Counted from the first letter of the stretch, positions 1 to 7,469 are shown. The stretch is 12,851 nucleotides of DNA from Firmicutes bacterium CAG:534 (GCA_000436115.1 FR894555.1:50464-63314); one strand, 5' to 3'. Program-made: numbers and translations. The notes: generated by a model not told the origin, from the sequence alone.

Positions 1-1534
1 CAAGCTTTCTGCCGGAAAGCAGGCTGATGTTCTTTCTGGCAAAAAGCGGCCTTGGATTTCCGGTTCCAAAGGGCTCTAACAGGGAAAGCTGCCTGATAAA
101 GTCTCTGCTTGCATAGGAAAGCGGCATAGCTGCATCAATATGTAGAACCGGTTCCAGATCCTTTTCCGTCAGGGTACAGTTCTGATTGATCCTGCGCCGG
201 AATGCCTCCATCTCCTTTTCCCCCTGCATGGAGATCCCTGCCGCCATGGCATGACCGCCATATCTGGTAAACAGCTCCTTGCAGGCCGTAATCTCCTCAT
301 ACATGTGGTAGGCCTCCACAGACCTTCCGCTTCCTTTAATGCCTTCCTCTCCTCTGGTAAAGACAAAGGTAGGCTTTCCGTACTTTTCCTTGATCCTCCC
401 GGCAATGATCCCGGCAAGGCTTTCATGGCATTCCGGCAAAAAAATCACCAGAACAAGATCCTTTCCCACGGAGGTTGTTTCTATCTGCTCCGCCGCCTGT
501 TCTACCCCTTTTTCCGTCATAGTCTTCCGGCTGTCGTTCAGGCTCTTTAAATCCCCTGCAATGGTAACGGCCCGGGCATATTCCCGGCTGGAAAAAAGGG
601 AAAGGGCCCTCTTTGCCGTGTCAAGGCGTCCCGTGGCATTCATACAGGGGCCAAGGATAAACCCGGCATGATAAGGGGTCAGGGGTCTGTTATCAATGCC
701 ATTTACCCGAAGAAGCGCCTGCATTCCCACATTTTGCGTACGCTCCAGCTCCTTTAAGCCTTCCCGCACAATGATACGGTTTTCATCCTTAAGCTCCATT
801 ACGTCGCACACCGTAGCCAGCGCTTCAAATCCCAGGATTTCCCGGTAAAGCGCCTGCTTTTCCTGTCCGTCTGTCTGCTCCTCCTTTTCCAGAAGACAAT
901 GGATCAGCTTTCCTGCCACCACAGCTCCGCAGATCTGGGGAAAGGGATAGGTACACTCCATCTGCTTCGGATCTACCACCGCATCTGCGGGAGGCAGAAG
1001 ATAATGCCTTTCCCCCTGGTCTTCTTCAAAGGGCACCTCATGGTGGTCTGTCACGATCACGGTCATGCCCTTCTCCTTGGCAAGCCTTATCTGCGATGCT
1101 GCTGCAATCCCATTGTCGCAGGTCAGGATCGTATCTGCGCCGTCTTTTTGTGCATCCTCGATCAGACTGTCATTTAATCCGTATCCGTCCTTAATCCTGT
1201 GGGGGATCACCACGTCTGCATCTGCCCCAAGCAGAGATAAGCCCCTTTGCAGAATATAAGAGGCACAGATCCCGTCTACATCATAATCCCCTATAATACG
1301 GATATGCTTTCCTGACCTTATTTTTTTGCGTAAAATTTCTGCCGCTTTCTCCATATCCTTCATCAGTTCCGGAGCATGCAGATCCTTCAGGGTTCCATGC
1401 AGATACTGCCTGATCTCCTCTTCTGTGGTCATGTCACGGTTTCTGATCAGCCTGGCAAGTACGGGAGAAATACCAAATTCCTGTGCGATCTGTTCAAAAT
1501 CCGCCTTTTTAGCGGCTACCATCCATTTTGCCAT
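1..1534 (-). CDS. recJ: Single-stranded-DNA-specific 5'-3' exonuclease RecJ (partial, C-terminus beyond window edge)
   Basis: RecJ degrades single-stranded DNA 5' to 3' in recombination and mismatch/base-excision repair in the cytoplasm. I translated the minus strand from ATG at 1534 without a stop to base 1, giving 511 residues; family members are usually about 560-800 aa, so the C-terminal part is missing. DHH-phosphoesterase motifs are in order: DYDVDG (83-88), CDNG (139-142), TDHH (162-165) and GPCMNATGR (295-303). The DHHA1 part follows, with CHES (369-372), GRSVEAYHMYEE (403-414) and GGHAMAAG (426-433), then the FGTGNPRP (489-496) of the OB-fold region. Two motif positions differ from the E. 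coli-like consensus: Cys297 where Arg is usual in GPRxNAxGR, and CHES in place of HPG-type residues. The ribosome binding site is weak (AGGAAAAGAAG). It lies 95 nt behind secDF with a terminator between, so it depends on read-through or an unseen promoter. Confidence 0.95.
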   Translation of the reverse strand, partial: MAKWMVAAKKADFEQIAQEFGISPVLARLIRNRDMTTEEEIRQYLHGTLKDLHAPELMKDMEKAAEILRKKIRSGKHIRIIGDYDVDGICASYILQRGLSLLGADADVVIPHRIKDGYGLNDSLIEDAQKDGADTILTCDNGIAAASQIRLAKEKGMTVIVTDHHEVPFEEDQGERHYLLPPADAVVDPKQMECTYPFPQICGAVVAGKLIHCLLEKEEQTDGQEKQALYREILGFEALATVCDVMELKDENRIIVREGLKELERTQNVGMQALLRVNGIDNRPLTPYHAGFILGPCMNATGRLDTAKRALSLFSSREYARAVTIAGDLKSLNDSRKTMTEKGVEQAAEQIETTSVGKDLVLVIFLPECHESLAGIIAGRIKEKYGKPTFVFTRGEEGIKGSGRSVEAYHMYEEITACKELFTRYGGHAMAAGISMQGEKEMEAFRRRINQNCTLTEKDLEPVLHIDAAMPLSYASRDFIRQLSLLEPFGTGNPRPLFARKNISLLSGRKL

Positions 1535-1581
1535 GTTTTCTTCTTTTCCTGTCTTCAATTTCTACTAAATTTACAGAAAAG

Positions 1582-1615
1582 AAAAGACATTCTGACCTTG
1601 ATCAGAATGCCTTTT
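1582..1615 (-). terminator. Intrinsic terminator after secDF
   Basis: An 8-bp perfect stem, CATTCTGA (1588-1595) and TCAGAATG (1602-1609), encloses a 6-nt loop. On the minus strand it is followed by TCTTTTCTTTTC, a fair U-tract. It lies 15-48 nt past the secDF stop and ahead of recJ, so it should end or attenuate the scfA-scfB-secDF transcript. The flanks are A-rich and T-rich on the two sides, so it could also work on the plus strand, but no plus-strand gene enters it. Confidence 0.75.
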
Positions 1616-1629
1616 TTCCTCTTTTTACC

Positions 1630-3861
1630 TTACGCTGCTTTCTTCTGTGGAAATACCTTACGAAGCACTAACCACAGGGCGCCTGTAATACATACGGATG
1701 AATAGGTACCGCAGAGAATACCTGCCATCAAAGGAAGGGCAAATTCTCTTACGGAGGATACTCCGTAAATGTAAAGGGTCGCAACCATGATAAATGTTGT
1801 CAGGGAAGTAAAAATACTTCTGGACAGGGTCTGGGTAATACTATGATTTACCATTTCTTCCAGAGAATCCTTCTTACTAATGGTCTGCATATTCTCACGG
1901 ATACGGTCAAAGATAACAATGGTCGCATTGATGGAATAACCTACAATGGTCAGCATACATGCGATAAAGGTGGTTCCTACGGAAATCCTTACGATCGCAT
2001 AAAATGCCAGAACCACAAGCACATCATGTAACAGCGCTGCTACGGAGCTTGCGCCGAAACGGATGTCCTTAAACCGGAACCAGATATAGATCAGCATGAA
2101 CACAGCCGCTACTGCCACTGCCAGGATTGCATCGGACTTCATTTCACTGCTGACGGTGGAGCTGATGGTCTCTGTGGTGATCTTGTCTCCATCTACGGCA
2201 AAATTGCTTACCATTGCCTCTTTAAATGCATCTCTTTCCGCAATATCCAGGGATCTTGTCTTAAAGATCACTTCATTGGTTCCCTCTACCTTCTGGGTCT
2301 GGACATTGCCGTCTCCGGTGATCTGCTCGATCAGAGGAACCACTTTTTCGTCTAAGTCTGCCAGCGACATATCTTCGTTAAATGTTACATCTGTGGAAGT
2401 ACCGCCTACAAACTCCAGACTGTAATTTAAAGAATTTCCTGTGTTTGCCTTGTTAATTCCCATAAATACAAAGCCGGAAAGGATGGCAACAATGGAAACC
2501 GTAAAGAAGATTGCTTTCTTTCCCACAAAGTTGATGGCTTTTCTTTCTCTTGCAACGCCATACAGCTTGGGGCTTTGTAATCCGATAGCATAGAATGCCT
2601 TTAACAAAATTCTGGTCACTACCATGGCTGTAAACATGGAAAGGATAATACCAAGCGCCAGGGTAGCGGCAAAGCCTTTAATGGTTCCGCTTCCCAGAAC
2701 TCCCAGAACCGCTGCTGCGATCAGGGTCGTTACATTTCCGTCTACGATCGCTGAGGTTGCCTTTTTAAATCCGATCTCAATAGCTGATTTGACGGTCTTT
2801 CCCTTTGCCAGCTCCTCGCGGATACGGGCAAAAATGATTACATTGGCGTCTACTGCCATACCGATGGACAGGATGATACCTGCAATACCGGGAAGCGTCA
2901 GGGTAATATCAAACGCATCCAGCAGGATGATGATCAGTTCCACATACATTGCCAGTGCAAGGCTGGAAGCCAGACCGGCAATATAATAAATTGCGATCAT
3001 GAAAACAACGATAATGGCAAATCCAACCACTGCCGCTTTGATACTGGTCGCAATGGCTTCCTCACCAAGCTGGGCTCCCACGATCTTGGAATGAAGTTCT
3101 TCAAGTTCCAGCTTAAGGCCGCCGATACGGATGGTAGAAGCAAGCTGCTCCGCCTCTTCATGGGTGAAGTTTCCTGTGATCTGTGCCTGTCCGTTGGAAA
3201 TAACCGCGTTTACGCTGGGAGCGCTGATAATACCGCCATCATAGTAGATCGCAATGGTCTCTCCCTTCTGGTAAGCGCTTTGTGTTGCCTCTGCGAACTT
3301 TTGGGTTCCATCGTCTGTTAAGGTCAGATCCACTGCAAAGCCGCTGTTCTGCATATTGTCTGTATAGGCCCTTGCCTGTGCGTCCTTGATATCGGTACCT
3401 ACCAGAACCACGCTTCCGTCTGCCTGAAGCTCATCAATGGTCTTATTTAAGGTGTAATAGTATCTGTCATAGTTTGCATTTCCGTCTGCATCCGTTTCGG
3501 AAATGAAATACAGGGAACCGGGCTTTCCAAGCTCCTCTAAGATTGTTGTGGCATCCGATACGCCGGGGATCTCAATGTTGATCCGATCCTCTCCCTCCTG
3601 ATACACAACCGCCTCAGTGCTGTAGCCTTCCACACGCCTTTGCAGCTTGTAAATGGTATCCGCCATATCCTCACTGCTGGGCTTTTCCTCTCCAACAGCC
3701 TGATAGGTAATGCTTACGCCGCCCTCAAGATCAAGGCCAAGATTGATGCTGGCTGCAGAACCGGAACCATCTGAACCGATTCCAACTGCTGCTGTATAGC
3801 CAAAACAGCCAAGCAGCAAAACAAACACAACCAGCGTAATGATTGCTTTACTCTTCTTCAT
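1630..3861 (-). CDS. secDF: Protein translocase subunit SecDF (fused SecD-SecF)
   Basis: SecDF is the RND-type membrane partner of SecYEG that uses the proton gradient to pull exported proteins across the membrane. The 743-aa protein has one N-terminal helix (5-25), the SecD motif GLDLEGGV (42-49), a large extracytoplasmic P1 domain (about 50-265), and five SecD helices including SIGMAVDANVIIFARIREE (332-350) with Asp338. The SecF half starts near 440 (NFVGKKA, then EFVGGTSTDV at 483-492) and holds the last helices, GYSINATIVIFDRIREN (641-657) and TQTLSRSI (676-683). The start is ATG 3861 with AAGGAG 9 nt upstream; a GTG one codon earlier is also possible. It overlaps the end of scfB by 14 nt, with its ribosome site inside scfB, so the two are translationally coupled. 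Oddity: residue 646 is Ala where SecF proteins usually carry Asp (SINDT). Confidence 0.97.
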   Translation of the reverse strand: MKKSKAIITLVVFVLLLGCFGYTAAVGIGSDGSGSAASINLGLDLEGGVSITYQAVGEEKPSSEDMADTIYKLQRRVEGYSTEAVVYQEGEDRINIEIPGVSDATTILEELGKPGSLYFISETDADGNANYDRYYYTLNKTIDELQADGSVVLVGTDIKDAQARAYTDNMQNSGFAVDLTLTDDGTQKFAEATQSAYQKGETIAIYYDGGIISAPSVNAVISNGQAQITGNFTHEEAEQLASTIRIGGLKLELEELHSKIVGAQLGEEAIATSIKAAVVGFAIIVVFMIAIYYIAGLASSLALAMYVELIIILLDAFDITLTLPGIAGIILSIGMAVDANVIIFARIREELAKGKTVKSAIEIGFKKATSAIVDGNVTTLIAAAVLGVLGSGTIKGFAATLALGIILSMFTAMVVTRILLKAFYAIGLQSPKLYGVARERKAINFVGKKAIFFTVSIVAILSGFVFMGINKANTGNSLNYSLEFVGGTSTDVTFNEDMSLADLDEKVVPLIEQITGDGNVQTQKVEGTNEVIFKTRSLDIAERDAFKEAMVSNFAVDGDKITTETISSTVSSEMKSDAILAVAVAAVFMLIYIWFRFKDIRFGASSVAALLHDVLVVLAFYAIVRISVGTTFIACMLTIVGYSINATIVIFDRIRENMQTISKKDSLEEMVNHSITQTLSRSIFTSLTTFIMVATLYIYGVSSVREFALPLMAGILCGTYSSVCITGALWLVLRKVFPQKKAA

Positions 3862-5254
3862 CACTTTCTTCTCCTTCTAAATCGGCCAATGCCGCTTTTA
3901 TCATAATTGCGCATTCAATACGCTTCTTTTGAAGCTCACAGCCAAGGTCATAGGCATCATTGATATGCCCATGGAAGTTAAAGGAATTGGCAGCACAGCC
4001 GCCGCTGCAGTAAAACTTTGCAAAACAGTTCCTGCATTTTTCCTTTGCGTAGACATTACAGGTCTTAAATTCATCCCGGATGTCCGTCCTTGTGATCCCG
4101 TCATCCACATTTCCCATGAGGAAATCTTCATTTCCCACAAACTGATGACAGGGGTAAAGGTCTCCCCAGGGGGTGACTGCCAGATACTCTGTTCCCGATC
4201 CGCAGCCGGAAAGTCTTTTGGCTACGCACGGGCCACCCTCCAAGTCTATCATAAAATGAAAGAAATTGACACCTTTTCCTTCTTTTTTCCTTTCAAGCAG
4301 CGCTTTTGCAAGCTTATCATATTCCTCAAGCAGTACCGGAAGATCCTCCTCCCTCAGGGCGTAGTCATCTGTAGGCTGCGCTACCACAGGCTCCACGGAA
4401 ATCTGCTGAAAGCCCAGATCAGCCAGATGCAGTACATCCCTGGAGAAATCCAGATTATTTCTGGTAAAGGTTCCTCTCACATAATAATTCATCTGCTCTC
4501 TGCTTTCTGCCAGCTTCTGGAATTTGGGAACGATCAGATCATAGCTGCCCTGCCCCTTGCGGAACGGCCGCATCAGATCATGGATTTCTTTTCTTCCGTC
4601 AATGGAAAGGACTACATTTGACATTTCCCTGTTTAAAAATTCCATGATCTCGTCGTTTAATAGCACGCCATTGGTGGTAAGGGTAAAACGGAACTTCTTG
4701 TGAAAGGGCTCCTCAAGGCTGCGCCCATAGGCTACCAGATCCTTTACCACCTGCCAGTTCATAAGCGGTTCCCCGCCGAAGAAATCCACCTCCAGGTTGA
4801 TACGGCTTCCGGAATTTTTCACCAGGAAATCCAGGGCCTTTTTCCCTACCTCATAGCTCATAAGCGCTCTTCTTCCATGATACTCTCCCTCCTCTGCAAA
4901 GCAGTATTTGCAGGCAAGATTGCAGTCATGGGCAATATGAAGGCACAGCGCCTTTACCACGGTCTGTCTCTTTTTGAAATCAAAAATATAATTTTCATAA
5001 ATATCAGGTGCATAAAGCTGTCCCATTTCCTTCAGCTCCATCACCTGCTCATAAGCATCCTCAATATCTGCTGTTTCATATTTTCCTTGAAGCTTTTCAA
5101 GGCATGCGGCTTTTACCTGTTCCTCAGTCTTATCCTGCAGCAGTTCCTCTGCAACGGGGATCAGATCATAAACCACATCGTCCACTACATGAACGGAACC
5201 GCTGTTCACATCCAAAACGATGTTATAGCCGTTATTCTTGTACTGATGTATCAC
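3848..5254 (-). CDS. scfB: SCIFF peptide thioether maturase, radical SAM/SPASM enzyme
   Basis: By family, this enzyme uses radical SAM chemistry to form Cys-sulfur to alpha-carbon thioether bonds in the SCIFF peptide encoded just upstream. The protein is 468 aa from GTG 5254. An N-terminal precursor-recognition-like region (about 1-85) is followed by the radical SAM core with C111-x3-C115-x2-C118 (CNLACKYC) and FFGGEPL (158-164), then a C-terminal SPASM region with Cys343, 351, 369, 399, 407, 410, 416, 420 and 439 for auxiliary iron-sulfur clusters. An in-frame TTG at 5296 would add 14 residues, but it abuts a hairpin with no ribosome site. GTG 5254 gives MIHQYKNNGYNIVLDVNSG, which is how I recall homologues starting, though its ribosome site is weak. 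It is 91 nt downstream of scfA and overlaps secDF. Confidence 0.95.
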   Translation of the reverse strand: MIHQYKNNGYNIVLDVNSGSVHVVDDVVYDLIPVAEELLQDKTEEQVKAACLEKLQGKYETADIEDAYEQVMELKEMGQLYAPDIYENYIFDFKKRQTVVKALCLHIAHDCNLACKYCFAEEGEYHGRRALMSYEVGKKALDFLVKNSGSRINLEVDFFGGEPLMNWQVVKDLVAYGRSLEEPFHKKFRFTLTTNGVLLNDEIMEFLNREMSNVVLSIDGRKEIHDLMRPFRKGQGSYDLIVPKFQKLAESREQMNYYVRGTFTRNNLDFSRDVLHLADLGFQQISVEPVVAQPTDDYALREEDLPVLLEEYDKLAKALLERKKEGKGVNFFHFMIDLEGGPCVAKRLSGCGSGTEYLAVTPWGDLYPCHQFVGNEDFLMGNVDDGITRTDIRDEFKTCNVYAKEKCRNCFAKFYCSGGCAANSFNFHGHINDAYDLGCELQKKRIECAIMIKAALADLEGEESDEEE

Positions 5255-5297
5255 TTTTTGTATCCATACCTTTCTGCAGGGAGGGATAACACACAAT

Positions 5298-5321
5298 AAG
5301 CAGCGGCGCAGGCCGCTGCTT
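5298..5321 (-). promoter_or_regulatory. Intercistronic hairpin between scfA and scfB
   Basis: A perfect 10-bp GC-rich stem, AAGCAGCGGC (5298-5307) and GCCGCTGCTT (5312-5321), has a 4-nt loop. On the mRNA it lies 24 nt past the scfA stop and about 43 nt before the scfB start. No proper U-tract follows (AUUGUGUG), so it is not a standard terminator. It could stabilise the scfA 3' end or act as a partial attenuator, so that precursor peptide outnumbers maturase; this function is inferred. Confidence 0.8.
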
Positions 5322-5345
5322 ACCTTCCCAATCCTGTTTCTAAAC

Positions 5346-5489
5346 TTATTTTACCTTCTCACAGCTCTGGTTGCCTACTGTACAGGAGGTCTTGCATGCT
5401 GACTGGCAGGAAGTCTGACACTCGCCGCATCCACCCTTCTTCATGCTCTCTTTAAGATCTCTGGTAGCTAATGTCTTAATACGCTTCAT
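5346..5489 (-). CDS. scfA: SCIFF precursor peptide (six cysteines in forty-five residues), 47 aa
   Basis: This small ORF begins MKRIKTLATRDLKES and ends NQSCEKVK. Six cysteines fall at positions 21, 24, 28, 32, 36 and 43, in the pattern GGCGECQTSCQSACKTSCT, which matches the SCIFF family (ribosomally made, thioether-crosslinked peptide; final product and role unknown). The N-terminal 20 residues would be the leader recognised by ScfB. The ribosome site AAGGAG is strong, 9 nt before ATG 5489. An in-frame ATG six codons upstream overlaps that site and is rejected as a start. The gene has its own promoter and a short hairpin in the leader, and is followed by scfB. It has no signal peptide, so export, if any, would need another route. 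Confidence 0.97.
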   Translation of the reverse strand: MKRIKTLATRDLKESMKKGGCGECQTSCQSACKTSCTVGNQSCEKVK

Positions 5490-5519
5490 AATGATTATCT
5501 CCTTCATCTTATCTCTTAC

Positions 5520-5534
5520 CCTGTCAAAGACAGG
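5520..5534 (-). promoter_or_regulatory. Small hairpin in scfA 5' leader
   Basis: A 6-bp stem, CCTGTC (5520-5525) and GACAGG (5529-5534), with a 3-nt loop lies between the predicted transcription start and the scfA ribosome site. It may stabilise the 5' end of the transcript or act as a protein site. A similar CTGTCT...AGACAG hairpin occurs in the leader of the hlyC-like gene. Confidence 0.45.
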
Positions 5535-5556
5535 TATTTCTTCTCAATTTCTATTT

Positions 5557-5585
5557 AGTATAGCATAGATGTCAATTTTGGAAAA
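5557..5585 (-). promoter_or_regulatory. Predicted scfA promoter with extended -10
   Basis: On the minus strand an extended -10, TGCTATACT (5565 down to 5557), lies 67 nt upstream of the scfA start codon. The -35 at 17-bp spacing is only TTTTCC (5580-5585); the TGn extension would compensate. A TTGACA at 5570-5575 is too close to the -10 to serve as its -35. The promoter separates scfA-scfB-secDF from the hlyC-like gene upstream. Confidence 0.6.
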
Positions 5586-5607
5586 GCATTTTGTAAAAAA
5601 ATTATGC

Positions 5608-6927
5608 CTAGGCGTCCTCTTCCTTCGTTTCTGCTGCGCTTTCCTGTTCTTTGGAGGTGTCTTCGCCGCTTTCCTCCTCTTTCTTTTCAGGCAGCGTCAT
5701 AAGCACCTTTACAATACGGTTCTGGTTCACGCCCTTTACCTGCAGGGTGATCCCGGATGCTGTTTCAATGGTTTCCCCATCCTCCGGCAGTCTGTCAAGG
5801 TTTTCGATGATCAGGCCTCCAATGGAATCATAATCCTCAGATTCCAGATCTGTCCCCAACGCATCATTGATGTCGCTTAGCTTCATGCTTCCCTCTACCA
5901 GATAAGCCCTTTCTCCTGCTGCCTGGATCAGTTCTTCCTCATCCTCATCATATTCATCACGGATCTCTCCCACAATCTCCTCCAAAAGGTCTTCCATGGT
6001 GATCATTCCCACCGTAGCGCCATATTCGTTTAGCACAAACGCCACATTGGCACGCTTCTCCCGCATTTCCATCAGAAGATCAGCGGTCTTTTTATATTCG
6101 TAAGTGTAATATGCCTGTCTGCGGATATCCTGTATTCTGAAATGAGCTTTATCCTTCACCAGGATAAAATCCTTAATGTTGATCAGTCCGATAATATTAT
6201 CCTTATCTTCATGATACACGGGAATTCTGGTATACATGCAATCCTGGAACAGCTTCATGACCTCATCATAGTCTGCTTCCTCGCTGACTACCGCCATATC
6301 GATCCTGGGGATCATGATATCCTTGGCTACGGCATCACTGAAATCAAACACGTTGTAGATCATTTCCCGTTCTTCCGACTCGATCACGCCGTCCTCATGG
6401 CTGACCTCCACATAAGTTCTCAGCTCATTTTCCGTCATGGCCTGCTTTTTGCCTGCATCGATATGTAGCAGCTTCATCAGCCCCTGCGACAGCTTATCAA
6501 CCAGAAAGATCACCGGGGTAAGTACCTTCATGACAAGAGCAACGATCCCCGCATAGGCAAGCGCCAGCTTCTCAGAATACACCATTGCCATGTTTTTGGG
6601 AAGGATTTCTCCAAACAAAAGAATTACCACTGTTAAAACTCCTGTGGCGATCCCCACTGCAAGATTAATCTTAATGGCAAGGGTTGTTGCCAGAGCAGAC
6701 GCAGACAGATTGACTACGTTGTTCCCGATCAAAATTGCACTGAGCATTTTTCCGTACTTATCCAGTACATGAAGAGCCGTCTGCGCCCTCTTATTTCCCT
6801 CTTCTGCAAGGGTCTTCAGCCTTACCCTGTTTACTGTGGACAGGGAGGTCTCCGCCGACGAGAAAAAGGCGGACAAACACACCAAAATCAGTAACGCAAA
6901 CAACTGTATGACACCATCGGTATCCAA
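5608..6927 (-). CDS. CNNM/CBS/CorC-domain membrane protein (hemolysin C/TlyC-like, putative divalent-cation transporter)
   Basis: This family is implicated in magnesium/cobalt efflux or homeostasis; the old name hemolysin is misleading. The 439-aa protein has an N-terminal DUF21/CNNM membrane domain (1 to about 160) with FFSSAETSLSTVNRVRL (21-37) and GEILPKN (106-112). A tandem CBS pair follows (about 205-325; DIMIPRIDM at 203-211, EYGATVGMITMEDLLEEIVG at 301-320), then a C-terminal CorC/HlyC transporter-associated domain (about 335-412) and an acidic low-complexity tail (414-439). The preferred start is TTG 6927 (MDTDGVIQL...) with AAGGAG 11 nt upstream; an in-frame GTG at 6939 overlaps that site. 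It has its own promoter, is divergent from the next gene, and lies 118 nt upstream of scfA. Confidence 0.93.
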   Translation of the reverse strand: MDTDGVIQLFALLILVCLSAFFSSAETSLSTVNRVRLKTLAEEGNKRAQTALHVLDKYGKMLSAILIGNNVVNLSASALATTLAIKINLAVGIATGVLTVVILLFGEILPKNMAMVYSEKLALAYAGIVALVMKVLTPVIFLVDKLSQGLMKLLHIDAGKKQAMTENELRTYVEVSHEDGVIESEEREMIYNVFDFSDAVAKDIMIPRIDMAVVSEEADYDEVMKLFQDCMYTRIPVYHEDKDNIIGLINIKDFILVKDKAHFRIQDIRRQAYYTYEYKKTADLLMEMREKRANVAFVLNEYGATVGMITMEDLLEEIVGEIRDEYDEDEEELIQAAGERAYLVEGSMKLSDINDALGTDLESEDYDSIGGLIIENLDRLPEDGETIETASGITLQVKGVNQNRIVKVLMTLPEKKEEESGEDTSKEQESAAETKEEDA

Positions 6928-6957
6928 AATGTAAATCACTCCTTATATTTAAGATTA

Positions 6958-6974
6958 CTGTCTTTTTCAGACAG
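6958..6974 (-). promoter_or_regulatory. Hairpin in leader of hlyC-like gene
   Basis: CTGTCT (6958-6963) and AGACAG (6969-6974) form a 6-bp stem with a 5-nt loop. On the minus strand it lies right after the predicted transcription start and about 19 nt before the ribosome site. It may protect the 5' end. It resembles the CCTGTC/GACAGG hairpin in the scfA leader. Confidence 0.4.
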
Positions 6975-6983
6975 CTTATGCAA

Positions 6984-7013
6984 ATATTACAATAGGAGGG
7001 CATTCTCTGTCAA
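6984..7013 (-). promoter_or_regulatory. Predicted sigma-A promoter of hlyC-like gene
   Basis: On the minus strand a consensus -35 TTGACA (7008-7013) is followed after 18 bp by -10 TAATAT (6984-6989). The start codon is 57 nt further on. It lies in the 132-bp divergent region shared with the plus-strand membrane protein gene. Confidence 0.75.
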
Positions 7014-7059
7014 GCACAGGCATATGATAAAGCATAGAGAAGTTTTTCGGGAGAATTCT

Positions 7060-7437
7060 ATGAAGGAAAAAATCACCCCTGTCCCCTCACGTTTCACCTT
7101 TATTTTAAAGTGCCTGCTCTTATCCTATCTGCTGACCACAGGGCTGCTCCTTTTGCTGTCTTTGATGCTGTACCGTTTCCAGCTTTCCGAACAGATCGTT
7201 ACGATCTGCATCACCTGTATCTATATCCTTGTGACCTTTCTGGCCGGATTTCTTTTTGGAAAACGGGAGGGCAACCGCAAATTCCTGTGGGGACTGCTTG
7301 CAGGCATCCTTTACTTTCTGATCCTCTTTCTCCTTTCCATGATCGTCAATCACGGCCTTTCCGCCATATCCGGCAGGCTTTTTACTGTTCTCTTTCTCTG
7401 CGCCGGCAGCGGCATGCTGGGCGGAATGCTCAGCTAA
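7060..7437 (+). CDS. TIGR04086-type four-helix membrane protein, function unknown
   Basis: The 125-aa protein is almost entirely membrane: four hydrophobic segments at about 14-37, 45-66, 75-94 and 105-124, with short charged links (GKREGNRKF at 67-75). The Gly-rich end CAGSGMLGGML is typical of TIGR04086/YrzE-like proteins of Firmicutes; I assign it on layout and this ending, not on a known activity. The start is ATG 7060 with GGGAG 6 nt upstream; an in-frame ATG at 7024 has no ribosome site. It is divergent from the hlyC-like gene and convergent with the regulator, with its stop codon inside the run of A that forms the regulator's terminator tract. No strong plus-strand promoter was found. 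Confidence 0.8.
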   Translation: MKEKITPVPSRFTFILKCLLLSYLLTTGLLLLLSLMLYRFQLSEQIVTICITCIYILVTFLAGFLFGKREGNRKFLWGLLAGILYFLILFLLSMIVNHGLSAISGRLFTVLFLCAGSGMLGGMLS

Positions 7438-7465
7438 AAAAGAAGCACCCCGCATGGGTGCTTCT
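7436..7465 (-). terminator. Terminator shared by the regulator gene and the membrane protein gene
   Basis: A perfect 10-bp stem, AGAAGCACCC (7441-7450) and GGGTGCTTCT (7456-7465), encloses a 5-nt loop. On the minus strand it is followed by TTTTTT, so it is a strong terminator for the regulator gene ending at 7470. On the plus strand it lies just past the membrane protein stop, but its U-tract is poor (TCTAAAG). Confidence 0.9.
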
Positions 7466-7469
7466 AAAG

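Noticed and set aside
5255..5296. TTG at 5296 as the start of scfB (14 extra residues)
   Set aside because: It lies one base past a stable hairpin with no ribosome site, and the homologue-like start MIHQYKNNGYNIVLDV begins at GTG 5254.
3929..5299. Long plus-strand open frames (230 and 199 codons) opposite scfB
   Set aside because: They lie antisense to a clear radical SAM gene with all motifs, lack ribosome sites and show no domain.
5570..5575. TTGACA as the -35 of the scfA promoter
   Set aside because: It is only 7 bp from the -10 TATACT; no acceptable -10 lies 16-18 bp downstream of it.
5602..5616. GCCTAGGC palindrome plus T-run at the end of the hlyC-like gene as a terminator
   Set aside because: The palindrome leaves no loop, so it cannot form a normal terminator hairpin; read-through into scfA remains possible.
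6928..6939. GTG at 6939 as the start of the hlyC-like gene
   Set aside because: The GTG overlaps the AAGGAG ribosome site; TTG 6927 has correct spacing and gives a family-like N-terminus.
7024..7059. ATG 7024 as start of the TIGR04086-type gene
   Set aside because: No ribosome site precedes it, while ATG 7060 has GGGAG at good spacing.
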